Origin: Hysterangium stoloniferum
Lineage: Eukaryota > Basidiomycota > Agaricomycetes > Hysterangiales > Hysterangiaceae
DNA: 64,000 nt
Assembly (NCBI GenBank): GCA_015178975.1
Contig: WHVD01000067.1
Span: forward strand, 124,001-188,000
Direction: 5' to 3'
Part shown: piece by piece, positions 11,426 to 23,296 of the stretch
Position numbering within the stretch: the stretch's first letter is position 1
Layout of the letters: each line of letters opens with the position of its first letter
Notes under the pieces: model-generated
Database searches by the model: none
What the model saw: only the letters and a program-made list of their open reading frames with translations
What the model was told of the DNA's origin: nothing
Made by a program: the position numbers and the translations under genes

Positions 11426-11823
11426 CAACAATATTGAATATCTTCAACTTGTCTCAGTCTGACATCAATGATGATTTCACTCTGATATTATACATTATCA
11501 TCATAGGTAAATGATATGTATGTATGTAAGTGCAGTGATGCAAACATTATTGAGATAGAACCTCAGACCAATACTTGCATTGTGCAGGTGGTGGTTGTTG
11601 GGGTTAAAAGTGTCTTGTCTATTATGACTACTACGGTTACAAGTGTCACTGTTGTGGGCTTGTGGGCACTTGTATGCCCACAAGCATACATGGACCTTCG
11701 CACTACTAAATGTGAGATCTATCTCGTGTTTGAAGTGAAGGAAAAATAATATAAAATATAGAAAGAATAAAGAATTAAAGTAATACTCTGTTCCCTTATG
11801 GAGTATTGCACTGTTTGCAGCTG
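11426..11823. other. Unassigned transposon-cluster sequence
   Basis: Between the minisatellite and LTR copy c I see no coding sequence with recognisable motifs and no matching repeat elsewhere in the window. It is probably old transposon-derived sequence. Confidence 0.4.
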
Positions 11824-12459
11824 TGTTATGACCAGAATTCTTGCTGGACTCTGGGCACTAACATATACTGTATGCACCCACACCCTATATGCACCAATTA
11901 TCAGTTTACTAGAATACCCGCCAGACTCCGTATGTCAGACCTGTCCATGCTTGACCTTCGTTACTTCATGTATCAGTCACCGGAATACCCGCCAGACTCC
12001 GCTCTGCTCTATTCCATTCCTAACACCAAGTTTGGTGTTTATTTATCTCATTTTATATGTGCTAGTTTAGTTTTCATTATTACTGGATTTGGTATGTTAT
12101 TCATTCCACAGTCTATATAGTCTGGCAGATTTTGTACATACAATCCAGTCAGAAAATCAGCTTAGATTCTCCACAGTAATCTTAGTATATTTTCCGCTCT
12201 AAATTCCTCTTTGAACACACCACTCTTTCTCATCAGAGCCCACGGGCTCCAACTCATCTATCACTCAACCTCCAACTTATCTATCTCAACTCCCCAACCT
12301 TTTGATCCACAAACACGGTCCAGACTCCCTGGGATTCCCATCTGCCCATTTGAAATTGGACAAGACGATCTTGTGAGGGCACAGCCTATAAGCTGAAGCC
12401 AAGTCCTACCGGCTTTCCCGCAGGTTTCTCCGGAAACCCTCCATGTATGCACCTTAACA
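11824..12459 (+). mobile_element. Solo LTR, family A copy c
   Basis: Begins TGTTATGACCAG and ends CACCTTAACA. The flanks are AGCTG (11819-11823) and AGTTG (12460-12464), a target duplication with one substitution, which suggests an older insertion. It is 636 bp, shorter than the other A copies because the minisatellite part is nearly absent. Confidence 0.85.
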
Positions 12460-12723
12460 AGTTGATCCTTCACAGTTAGGATGCTCCAGTATTTCAAACA
12501 GAGCAGATAGTATGATAGGAAATGAAGATCAACACTTAGCTCAATCAACTGAGAGGCCAAATCACTAAGAGTCATGAGGTGAGGGTTGTGGTTTGCCAAA
12601 GATGCCTTTGAAAGTATTAGATAGGAGTAATAGGACTTGAGAACTAAAAGGGGGTAATGTTAAGCTGCATACATGGAGGGTTTCTGGAGAAACCTGTGGG
12701 AAAGCCGGTAGGACTTGGCTTCA

Positions 12724-13514
12724 TGTTACGACCGTGTTGTAACTGTGTCACAACCCGATGGTCCCCAAGAATACTACCATCTATCGATGTTCCAAGTTAT
12801 TGATCAAGTCATTATTTTGGCAACCGTTGGAACACCGACACTGATGTATACCTTCACAGCAATCAAACCCCATTTACACCCCTGTCAAAATATACTTGTA
12901 CCATCTGGTTATGCTTTGATACGTCCCCTTTTCATTATGATGATCTGTTTTACTCTATGTTTCACATATGCCCATATATACTTGTAGCCTGTGGACTATT
13001 CCCTTTTCTCGTAATCCCGCTCTCGGCTAAATCACAGCTTCTGATATTATTGTAACCTACTGGTTCCTAGTCACATTTATTTGTCAATTGTGTTTCTGCT
13101 CTTCCCTTAGTTAGTAGTTTCTAGATGCCGATAACTTGTATATAGACCTGCTGTAATGTAACTACTAGACAATCAGAATATCAACTTAGATACCCCTCTA
13201 ATCTCCGACTCCATTATGTATTCACGACCACCACATTCCAACTCCATCCAATTTACAATTCAACCTACATTTACGACTTCAACCTCTAATCTCCAACTCT
13301 CAGTCTCTGACTCTCTGACCCAACCCTCGACTTATCCTTTGGTTTCCGATTGGTAGTTTACCAAGAGGTTTACTTGACAGAACTAGTTTCCACCCACCCG
13401 AAATTTAAGGACACCTGACAGTAACTTGCGAGGGCGCAGCACATAAGCTGAAGCCAAGTCCTTCCGTTTGGTCCCTGTTGGTCTACCGACATCAGTCAGT
13501 TTCTGTTCTGAACA
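12724..13514 (+). mobile_element. Solo LTR, family B copy 2
   Basis: Starts TGTTACGACCGTG, ends TGTTCTGAACA, target duplication CTTCA at 12719-12723 and 13515-13519. It is 791 bp and sits in LTR A copy d within the shared GGCTTCAGCTTATAGGC motif. It is more diverged than B1, B3 and B4. Confidence 0.9.
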
Positions 13515-13701
13515 CTTCAGCTTATAGGCTTTGCCCTTGCGAGATCATCTTGTCCAATTTCAAATAGACAGACAGGAATCCTGGGGAGTCTGGGTGGGGT
13601 TCGTGGGTTGAGAGGTTGGGGAGTCAAGATGAATATGTAAGTTGAAAGTTGAGTGATAGATGGGTCGGAGCCTGTGGGCTCCAATGAGTAAGAGCAGTGT
13701 G

Positions 13702-14132
13702 TGTCACGAATCAATTATTCTTCAATAAAGTCGAATAATATTCTACTGATCGAACTCGAAAGCCTCGTTTGACGAAGTATATATTCGCCCTGTCGATGAA
13801 GTAAGAGGCTATTACCAGTCGTGAGAACTCACGGAAGTATTTGTCGAAGAAGTTACGACAAGATAGATTACTAGTATCACTAATTTACAGATATTTTGAC
13901 TGACTTCCCTTGCTCCTTTCATAGCCCTTTTATGCTTTTCTTCATATCATTATGACTATGTTATGAACTAATAATGAAATCATACATGACGTTGAAATGA
14001 GACATGTTGAAAGAGATTCGATGGCGTCGAATAATGTTCGAGTTTGTCAAGTCGAATTTGATGAGTCGAAGAGTTGTCGAAAGTTACCTTTGAATATTTG
14101 TGACAGTTTTGTGACTTGTGATGGTTGTGACA
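13702..14132 (+). mobile_element. Solo LTR, family C
   Basis: A 431-bp element with ends TGTCACGAATC and GGTTGTGACA and the perfect target duplication GTGTG (13697-13701, 14133-14137). It is rich in TCGAA-type words (GTCGAA recurs many times). It is the only copy of this family I see in the window. The strand is arbitrary. Confidence 0.88.
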
Positions 14133-14356
14133 GTGTGTTTCAAAGAGAAGATTAGAGTAGAAAATATACTAAGATTACTGGGGAGAATCTAAGCTGATTT
14201 TCTGACTGGATTGTATGTACAACATCTGCCAGACTATATAGACTGTGGAATGAATAACATACCAAATCCAGTAATAATGAAAACTAAACTAGCAAACATA
14301 AAATGAGATAAATAAACACCAAACTTGGTGTTAGGAACAGAACGGAGTGGAGTCTG

Positions 14357-16030
14357 TGTTATGTATTTCTAAGTTTTTTCCAATTTTTTAAACAATTTCC
14401 CCTAACAAATTGCGAAAACAAATATTCAAATGTAATTATATTGCGACGATTAAATTGTACAATATTTGTTTGATTTATCCTGAATTTATACAATTTATTT
14501 TGTATTTTTATCTAATAAATTGAGCAAGTAATTGAATTTCTACTTTTTATTCTTTTTTGATTAATATGTCGGCGACTCAGCGCTTATTCACAACGCGCGA
14601 GTAATCATGTGATATTCACATGATATTTCAAACTCCGACGCTGACAAAACGCGATTTGAAATACTCGCGCATTATCAAGGTGAAATATATATATTTTTAT
14701 ATTATTATAATAAAATATTATATTTATAACTAATTAAAAGTAAATATAATAATTATATAATAATATAAAACCGGCCTGGCGTTTATTACACGGCGCGCGG
14801 GAAAATCGTCACAACGAGTGACAACCGTCATAACAGGTGACAGTTGTCACAAGGGCGCGCGACGGTCACAGAGGCGCGCGACGGTCACAAAATGCGACGA
14901 CTTGTCACAAACGCGACACGCGCGGGAAAATTATGTAATCAGCGCGCGCACGAAATCAGCAACTTCGCGACGCGCGAGAACATTACATCAGCATATATGC
15001 TACAATGGAAAGTAGCAGAAACTCCTGGAATATTCCAGCAGATTCCAGGTAAAATAGCTAAAAATAGGTAAAACAAGTAGCTAGAACATTCTCCCATGTC
15101 TCAGATTTTACTGTATATAAGGAGCTCTGCTCCACCACTGAAATATAACTTATTTTAACCCATTTACTACACCACATCAGTGTGCCACTGCATCAGCAGT
15201 TATATTCCACCCCTAGTTGGGCTGTTGGATAAATAAATACAAACACTTAGTCACCTCTAGTTGAGCTGCTGACCTAAGCTATCTCAGGATCCCTTTGCCA
15301 CCTCTAGTTGAGCTTCTGGTAATAATCCTACCCCCTTGTCACCTCTAGTTGAGCTTCTGACAAACAACTTGTTCCTCTTTTGCCACCTCTTAGTTGAGTA
15401 GCTGGCTATCCTTTATTACTAATCCACCTCTAGTTGAGTTGTTGGTTATCAGTTAAAGTAATAAATATTTTAGGTTATATTGAGATTAGAAATACATATA
15501 TTCTAATTTCTACCCGGTTTTTGGCATAAATAAATACTGAGAATATTCTTGCAGAATCCTTAAGACTACATTAAGATCCTGATAAGTTAGTATCACAGTA
15601 GACCCTGTAGGTTAGTGTAAATAAAGCATATATTAGCCAAATAGTGTTTTATTCTATATCTAATCTTTTGACCTGTTTATAAATATTTTTACTGTTTGAT
15701 AAATAGTATAAAATATATATATAAACTAGCTAGAATCGAAGTCGAATCTAGTTTCGGAATCAGTGAATTGTTATTCATATTTTAGTAGTGTTTTTACAGA
15801 AAAAGAACAAGCTTGCACAAGCAGCTCTCAAAACCTTCTTTGCGAAGTAGGGTGCATATATTCAAGTAAACTCTTGACTTCAGGGGTTCTAAGTCTATTT
15901 AGGCTGCCACTGATTAATATCAAATACTTAAATTATTTTACCTTGCAGTGAATTGAGTATTTGCACATTTTGATAGAGCATTGGACTCCTTTTTCGGAAA
16001 ATAGTATTAAAATAAGGCTAATACATCACA
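14357..16030 (+). mobile_element. LTR-type element, family D copy 1
   Basis: A 1674-bp insertion with ends TGTTATGTATTTC and AATACATCACA and target duplication GTCTG (14352-14356, 16031-16035). It has an AT-rich start, a GC-rich patch of GCGCGCGAC words (about 14790-14960), a TATATAAGGAGCTC promoter-like site near 15115 whose GGAGC and GCTCC arms can pair, and six copies of a CACCTCTAGTTGAGCTGCTG-like motif spaced about 35-50 bp (15210-15445). No long open frame. It is a very long solo LTR or a small non-autonomous element. Confidence 0.88.
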
Positions 16031-17187
16031 GTCTGAATTGTGACAGGTCATTTAACCATAATGGGAATGGGGCTCAGTTAGAGGGCTGATGGGTTTTCCA
16101 AGCAGGGTCCAGTGACTGGTGTGTGGGATAGGGTCAGAGATAGACAGGGATGGATTCCAGCAGGTATTCCGGTGACTGATACATGAAGTAATGAAGGTTG
16201 AGCATGGACAGGTCTGATGTACGGAGTCCAGCAGGTATTCTGGTAAACTGATAATTGGTGCATGTAGGGTGCGGGTGCATATAAGTTAGTACCCAGAGTC
16301 CAGCAGGATTTCCAGTCGTAACAGGTAATCAGCATACATACATTAAAGGACTTTATACTACAGGGAGATGGATGATCAGAGGGACAATCAGAGAAGTGAG
16401 AGTGATAACAGGTCAAAAGGAAATAGGGGAAGGAAACAGGGATGCAAGCAAGACTAAATATAATATAGCAAAGTATACTAAAAAGGTGTGAGGTGGCAAA
16501 TGGGATATAAATGTGGAACAGTGACAGGTGTTATGATTGTTATGACCGGAATTCCCGCTGGACTCTGGGCACTAACTTATATGCACCTGCACTCTATATG
16601 CACCAATTGTCAGTTTACCGAAATTCCTGCTGGACTCTGTACATCAGACTTGTCCACGCTCGACTTTCGTTACTTCATGTATCAGTCACCGGAATTCCCG
16701 CTGGACTCCATCCCTGTCTATGTCCAACTCTGTCCCATGCATCAGTCACCGGACTCCACTCAGAAAATCTGTCATCCCTCTAACTGAGCCCCATTCCCAT
16801 TATAGTCAAATGACCTGTCATGATTTGGACTCCGCTCCCACTCCATTCCTGTTATGGTTTTATGACCTGTCATGATTCGGACTCCACTCTGTTCCGTCCC
16901 ATTCCTAACACCAAGTTTGGTGTTTACTTATCTCGTTTTATGTTTGTTAGTTTTGTTTTCATTATTACTGGATTTGGTATGTTATTCATTCCACAGTCTA
17001 TATAGTCTGGCAGATGTTATACATACAATCCAGTCAGAAAATCAGCTTAGATTCTCCCCAGTAATCTTAGTATATTTTCTGCTCTAAATTCCTCTTTGAA
17101 TCACACTGCTCTTACTAGTCAGAGCCCACAGGCTCTGACGCATCTATCACTCGACCTCCGACTTATCTATCTCAACTCCCTGACCTC

Positions 17188-17375
17188 TCAACCCACAACC
17201 TCTCAACCCACAACCTCTCAACCCACAACCTCTCAACCCACAACCTCTCAACCCACAACCTCTCAACCCACAACCTCTCAACCCACAACCTCTCAACCCA
17301 CAACCTCTCAACCCACAACCTCTCAACCCACAACCTCTCAACCCACAACCTCTCAACCCACAACCTCTCAACCCA
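17188..17375 (+). repeat. 15-bp minisatellite in LTR A copy e
   Basis: About twelve to thirteen near-perfect copies of CTCTCAACCCACAAC. The unit length makes long spurious frames on both strands (repeated TSQPT, and LRGCG or VERLW on the reverse). Confidence 0.95.
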
Positions 17376-17446
17376 CGAACTCCACCCAGACTCCCCAGGA
17401 TTCCCATCCGCCCATTTGAAATTGGACAAGATGATCTCACGAGGGT

Positions 17447-18257
17447 TGTTAGGATACACACACAGGGCCGGAAACCCGCAGAATATCCGGTAGGACTTGG
17501 CTTCAGCTTATAGGCTGCGCCCTCGCTAGATCGTGTTGTCCAATTTCAGACAGGTGGACGGGAATCCCGGGGAGTCCGGGCAGGGGTTCGTGGGTCGTGA
17601 GTCGTAGGTCGTGAGTCGAGAGTCGTGAATCGAGATAGTCGAGAGAGATAGATGCGCCGGAGCCCGTGGGCTCCGACTAGTGCGAGCGGTCTGATAAGAG
17701 TAGGGTTTTAGAGAGGAAAATGTATTAGATTACTGGGGGGAATCTAAGCTAATTTTCTGACTGGATTGTATGTACAACATCTGCCAGTTTATATAGACCG
17801 TGGAATGCATGACATACCGAATCCAGTAATAATGAGACGAAACGAGCAAAACATAAAACGGGAATAGTAAACACCAAATTGGTGTTAGGAATGGGACGGA
17901 ACGGAGCGGAGTCCGAATCGTGACAAAGCATAACCCATAACGGGAAACGGAGCGGGAGTGGAGTCCTAAATCGTGACAGGTCATTTGACTAAAACGGGAA
18001 TGGGGCTCAATTAGAGCGGTGACGGGATTCTAAGCGGGTTCCGGTGACTGATGCGTGGGACGAAGATGGACATAGACAGAGACGGGGTCCGGGGGAAGTC
18101 CGGTGACTGATATGTGTCTTAATGAGGTCGAACGTAACGAGTCTTGACGTAACGGAGTCCGGGCGGGAAATCCTATAAACAGACGATTGGTGCTTGTAGC
18201 GCGTGGGGGCGTACGAGTTAGTGCCCGGAGTCCGGCGGGATTTGTCCGGTCGTAACA
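17447..18257 (-). mobile_element. Solo LTR, family A copy f
   Basis: An 811-bp A-family LTR inserted in A copy e in inverse orientation. Ends TGTTAGGATACA and GGTCGTAACA, perfect target duplication AGGGT (17442-17446, 18258-18262). Its CG content is higher than in the other A copies, which have many CG-to-TG changes, so it is probably the youngest A insertion. Confidence 0.9.
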
Positions 18258-18347
18258 AGGGTGCAGCCTGTAAGCTGAAGCCAAGTCCTACCGGATTTCC
18301 CACAGGTTTCTCTGGAAACCCTCTGTGTATGCACCCTTAACAATGAC

Positions 18348-19437
18348 CCATTCTCGGTACTTCAATATCTGATATTATTCAATCTGACTTCCCACCTCAA
18401 TATCTGATCCCAACTTCCAACTATGGAACATTTATAGTTCCCATACTTCCAGATCTCATCCTTGTTCCACATTTGGTAACTTGTCAGTTGACAAATATTC
18501 ACTTGTTTGCTTATTGTATTCCCATTTCAGAATATTTCCTTAGTCCATCTTAGGAGGATGGTCACACTTTATTGAATATACAAAATTTTACTGAATAATC
18601 CTCATATTTTCTAAGTGAGTCTATTCCTTCTGGCCATGACAACTTATTCTATGAGTTTATATTTAATTACCTGAAATTTCATCTTTAAAATATGCATGCC
18701 TTTTTAAAATACACACAAATGACAGTTACACAAGATTATTTGGGTTATGACTTAATCTTTGGGTTATGATGTATTCTCTTGTATACAAGCAAACTTTCAA
18801 ATATATTTCATATAATTTAAATTTAGTTGGTTTAGAGAGTTAACCAGAACTATCTGGGGTACCAATCCCCATTGTGCAATTTATTCCAAAAGAATAATCT
18901 ACAGATGATTGTTTGACTAAATTTTGTCAGATATAGGATAAATATTAATATTTTTGCATTCTTCAGAGTGATACCTAATCAACTGAATTTGATTAAATAT
19001 TAATTTTACAACAAACAATATAAATATATATACTTTAGTGGATAAATAATTTTTAAAGTTTTGGGTTATCCTCCTTATTGTACTCCCATTTCAGAATACT
19101 ACTGATTCTGTCTTATTGTAATCTTAGTTTGTAGTACAATAACGAGAAAACTTATATTAGTTTCCATGAATTTGTACTTTACATTAGATCTGATATCGAC
19201 TTAGTTTCTTATTCCTTCTTTCTTTCTGTATGCTTGATATTCGGAACTCTTTGGAACTCTGAATATCCATATCCTTCCGGCATAAATCCCATCTCTGAAA
19301 TTAAGGACTTCTCCGAGCATTTGCATAGAGGTGCAGCACATAAGCTGAAGCTGACATCCTGACCCTATTTGGAAGTTTTTGAGTTCCCAGTCACTTTCTG
19401 ATAGTTCCTGAATAAGTTCCTGACATGGCACTTAACA
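18348..19437 (+). mobile_element. Family E LTR-like sequence, copy 1 (partial)
   Basis: This stretch shares several segments with 23297-23923, including TTCCACATTTGGTAAC near 18465 and, near the end, GTGCAGCACATAAGCTGAAG, and finishes GCACTTAACA. The left end could not be fixed because LTR A copy e interrupts it. No coding sequence is seen. Confidence 0.5.
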
Positions 19438-19610
19438 ACAGGAGAGCAAACAGAATGGAGATGGGATGGAAGGCTAAGGTACTAAGATACAAGAAACAAG
19501 TGTCATGGGCACTGTGAGTGGTGCTACCATGAGCAGGGGTACTGATAGTGGGACACTGGAGAGTTACAGGGCTAAAACAGCTTGTGGGGGGCTAAAATGA
19601 CAAGGATCCT

Positions 19611-19810
19611 AACAGTTCCCAAACCTTCAAGGTAATGATTCCAGGCCTTGAATGCCTCAAAAATGGCAAGGAGTTCTTTATCATGGACATTATAATTGGG
19701 TTCTGTAGAGATAAAGGTTCTGGAAAGAAACACAATTGGGTGAATTTCTCCATGAGGTGTAATATTGGAAAGAATTGCAGCTAGTATGCATTGGTTTCAA
19801 GAATAATTGG
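19611..19810 (-). mobile_element. Ty3/gypsy RNase H fragment (second family)
   Basis: The minus strand is open through NQCILAAILSNITPHGEIHP, IVFLSRTFISTEPNYNVHDK and ELLAIFEAFKAWNHYLEGLG. This is the Ty3/gypsy RNase H segment with the conserved NYxxHDKELLAI signature. It differs from the pol at 8-11 kb (NYSATEWEASAAKEGL), so at least two gypsy lineages are present. Sequence to the right (19811-20180) no longer reads as protein. Confidence 0.8.
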
Positions 19811-21076
19811 GCAGTTTGATCCCTACTCCTTCCTGTGCTTCCTTTGACCTGTGACTATTTCTGTGAAGATCCATTCCCAGAGACTCCACAGAGTATTTCC
19901 CAGAAATCATATCAGGTTTTGAACTATCTTCTGGACTAGTGTCAAGATCCAGAATCCACCGGAACCTGACCCTCATCCCTCAAGTACCCTTCACATCCTG
20001 TTCTGGTATTCTGCCCTCAACTAGACACCTCCTGTTATAACCCAGAATCTGTTGGACTCCACCCTTTGACAGTTGGCTTCTCCATATGTCCCTAGCCATT
20101 TCCTGGCCTGGACTCCTGGTGTTTGTTCTATAATACCTTGGTCTGTGGGCCCAACCTTCACCAGATCATCCTCATCAACCTGTTAAGAACTAGAAACTGA
20201 CTAATGTCAGTGGACCGATGGGGACCGATCGGAAGGATTTGGCTTCAGCTTATGTGCTGCACCCTCGCAGTTGTCCGTCAGGTGTCCTTAAATTTCGGGT
20301 GGGTGAAGACTAGTCCCAATGAATACCTCTCAGTGAAAACTACCAATCGGAATCGAGGGATAAGTTGAGTGTCGGGCTAAGGGGTTGGGGACCGAAGGGG
20401 GGCAAGTGCACGCGAAGGTGGAAGACGGAATACTTAGTATGAGACTTCTGGAGGTGTAAGAGGGTATTCTGAGTCAATGTTCTGATTGCCTAGTAACTAC
20501 AACTACAGCGGGTTCATATACAAGTAACAGGCATCTAGAAGATACTAACTAGGAGAAGAGCGGAACACGGTATTGACAAATAAACTTGACTAGGAACAGT
20601 GTTACGACCGTGTCGCAACCCTATCGGTCCCGAGGTTATCGCCACTTGTCAACGTTTCAAGTCATCCTCTCGGAAACCATCGGCCCCGAAGCTGACGAAT
20701 GTTTTCGCAAAGATCAAACTCTGTTTACGCCCACGTCAAAACAACTCGTATTGTCTGGTCAAACTTTGATACGCCCCCTTTATTATGTTGATCCGTTCAA
20801 TCTTATGTTTCGCATATGTCTATCTATATTTGTAGTCCTTGAACTATTTCCTTTTATCGTAATCCCGCTCTCGGTTATCATCGGCCTCCGAACTAATCAT
20901 AAACTTCCCGTTCCTAGTCAAGCTTATTGTTAATGCCGTGTTCCGCCCTTCTCCCCATTAGTAATTTCCAGACACCTGTTACTTGTATATGAACCCGCTG
21001 TAGTTGTAGTTACTAGGCAATCAGAATATCGACTCAGAATACCCTCATACGCCTGTATCAGTCTCATACTAAGAAT

Positions 21077-22652
21077 TGTCATGTATTTTAAAAGGTTTTT
21101 CTATTTTTTACAATTTCCCCAAAACGAAATTCTTAACAAAAGCTTCTAAATGTACTTATATCGCGATTATAAAAATTGTACAATATTCTCTTAATTTATA
21201 TTGAATTTATGCAATTTATTTTGCATTTTTATCTTATAAATTGAGGGAGCTACGAAATTTCTACTTTTTATTCTTTTTTAACTATATATCTTCAAACCGG
21301 CCACCTGGCGCTTATTACATAATGCGCGGGAATAGTCGTCACAACAAGTGACCGGTCGTCACAACAAGTGACCGGTCGTCACAACAAGTGACCGGACGTC
21401 ACAACAAGTGACCATCGTCACAACGAGTGACAGTCACAAGGGCGCGCGACAGTCACAAAGGCGCGCGACAGTCACAAGGGCGCGCGACAGTCACAAAGGT
21501 GCGCGACAGTCACAAGGCGCGACAGGTGTCACACGCGCACTAGCGCGGGAATATTATGTCATACATTATGTCATCATATATGCTACAGTAGAGAATGGCA
21601 GAAATGTCTAAAACATTCCAAGTAAAATAGCTAAAATAGGATAGAAATAAAGTTCAATATGTCTCTAAATGTCTCACATCTCAGTGTATATAAGGAGCTC
21701 TGCTCCAGCCATGAAATATAACCAATTTTATCAACCAATCTATCACCACATCAGTGTGTCACTGCAGCTAGCAGTTTATTGCCACCTCTTAGTTGAGCAT
21801 CTGGCACCTAGGATTCCCTGTCACCTCTTTTTGACAGTAATTCTACCATCAGGATTCCCTGCCACCTCTTGTTGAGTAATTTGGCATTAATCCTTTGTAC
21901 CACAGTCACCTCTAGTTGAGTAATTTGACTGCTTGTTACATATCTTGTTATTTGTAGTTTAAGACTTCAGTCACCTCTTGTTGAGTAATTTGACTGATTA
22001 TTACATTGCTAATAATCCTTGTTACATTTCTTGTTATTTGTAATCTAAAACTTCAGTCACCTCTTGTTGAGTAATTTGACTGATTATTATATTACAAATA
22101 ATCCCTGTTCCCTTGCTCATTTATTGTGAATCAGTAAAGCATATTCACATAAATAAATACTGAGAATATCCTTGCAAGATCCTAAGACTACATTAAGATC
22201 CTGATAAGTTAGTATCACAGTAGACCCTGTAGATTAGTGTAAATAAAGCATATATTAGCCAAATAGTGTTTTATTCTATATCTAATCTTTTGACCCGTTT
22301 ATAAATATTTTTACTGTTTGACAAATAGTATAAAATATATATAAACTAGCTAGCATTGAAGTTAAATCTAGCTTTGGAATCAGTAAATTGTTATTCTTAT
22401 TTTAGTAGTTGTTATCACAGAAAAAGAACAAGCTTGCACAAGCAGCTCTCAAAACCTTCTTTGCGAAGTAGGGTGCATATATTCAAGTAAACTCTTGACT
22501 TCAGGGGTTCTAAGTCTATTTAGGCTGCCACTGATTAATATCAAATACTTAAATTATTTTACCTTGTAGTGAATTGAGTATTTGCACACTTTGATAGAGC
22601 ATTGGACTCCTTTTTCCAGAAAATAATATTGAAATAAGGCTAATACATTACA
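21077..22652 (+). mobile_element. LTR-type element, family D copy 2
   Basis: A 1576-bp insertion in B copy 4 with ends TGTCATGTATTTT and AATACATTACA and perfect target duplication AGAAT (21072-21076, 22653-22657). It is colinear with D copy 1: AT-rich start, GC-rich tandem repeats, TATATAAGGAGCTCTGCTCC, an array of CACCTCTTGTTGAGTAATTT-like motifs, and a nearly identical last 500 bp. No long open frame. Confidence 0.9.
21336..21525 (+). repeat. Two adjoining short tandem arrays in D copy 2
   Basis: First come four to five copies of a 20-bp unit like CGTCACAACAAGTGACCGGT (21336-21425), then about five copies of a 19-bp unit like CACAAGGGCGCGCGACAGT (21425-21525). D copy 1 has only a short version of the same region. 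Confidence 0.85.
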
Positions 22653-23296
22653 AGAATCCCCCCATCCACCTTCACGTGCGCTCGCCCACTCCCGGCCCCG
22701 ACCCCTTGGCCCGACACTCGACTTGTCCTTCGATTCCGAAAGGTACTCACTAGGATTAGTCTTCGCCCACCCAAAATTTAAGGACATCCTACGGATATTT
22801 GCGAGGGCGCAGCACATAAGCTGAAGCCAAGTCCTTCCGATCGGTCCCTGTCGGCCACCGACATTAGTCAGTTTTCAGTTCTTAACAAACAGGAAGTTTA
22901 TGATTAGTTCGGAGGCCAATGATAACCGAGAGTGGAATTATGGTAAAAGGAAATAGTTCGAGGGTTACAAATATATATAGACATATGTGAAACATAGGAT
23001 AGAGCAGATCATCATAATAAAAAGGGACGTATCAGAGTTTAACCAGATAGTTCGAGTATATTTTGACATGGGTGTAAATGGGGTTTGATCACCATGAAAG
23101 CGTACATCAGCATCGGGAGGCCGATGGTTTCCGATGTGGTGACTTGAACAGTAACTTGAATTGTCGATATGTGGCGATAACCTCGGGGACCAATAGGGTT
23201 GCGACACGGTCGTAACACAACCCCTCTCTATGCCAATGTTCTGACTTGCCCAGAACCCATGGCATTCCTGGAAATATGCACACTTAGTCATTATAG

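Larger units (their letters stand above)
12658..16323 (-). mobile_element. Solo LTR, family A copy d, with three nested insertions
   Basis: The outer ends are TGTTAAGCTGCA and CCAGTCGTAACA with perfect target duplication GGTAA (12653-12657 and 16324-16328). Removing the nested B2, C and D1 elements and their duplications leaves about 755 bp that aligns with the other A copies in order. Confidence 0.9.
16538..18342 (+). mobile_element. Solo LTR, family A copy e (contains copy f)
   Basis: Begins TGTTATGACCGG and ends GCACCCTTAACA. Flanks are ATGAT (16533-16537) and ATGAC (18343-18347), a target duplication with one difference. Removing nested copy f leaves about 989 bp. It carries a 15-bp minisatellite. 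Confidence 0.87.
20600..22887 (+). mobile_element. Solo LTR, family B copy 4 (contains D2)
   Basis: Ends TGTTACGACCGTG and GTTCTTAACA, perfect target duplication AACAG (20595-20599, 22888-22892). It is inverted inside B copy 3. Net length is about 707 bp after removing D2. Confidence 0.9.
20181..23217 (-). mobile_element. Solo LTR, family B copy 3 (outer of a three-level nest)
   Basis: Ends TGTTAAGAACTAG and ACACGGTCGTAACA with perfect target duplication CAACC (20176-20180, 23218-23222). Removing B4 (with D2 inside it) leaves about 744 bp, colinear with B1. Confidence 0.9.

Noticed and set aside
13696..14137. Family C element as a DNA transposon with inverted repeats
   Set aside because: Its ends are TGTCAC/GTGACA, which pair over six bases, but the 5-bp target duplication and TG..CA ends fit an LTR better; the short terminal match alone does not support a DNA transposon.
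17096..17461. Frames of about 100 codons encoding TSQPT or LRGCG repeats
   Set aside because: They are translations of a 15-bp minisatellite inside an LTR. The 9772-10072 frames (PTYNPRP repeats) are the same artefact.
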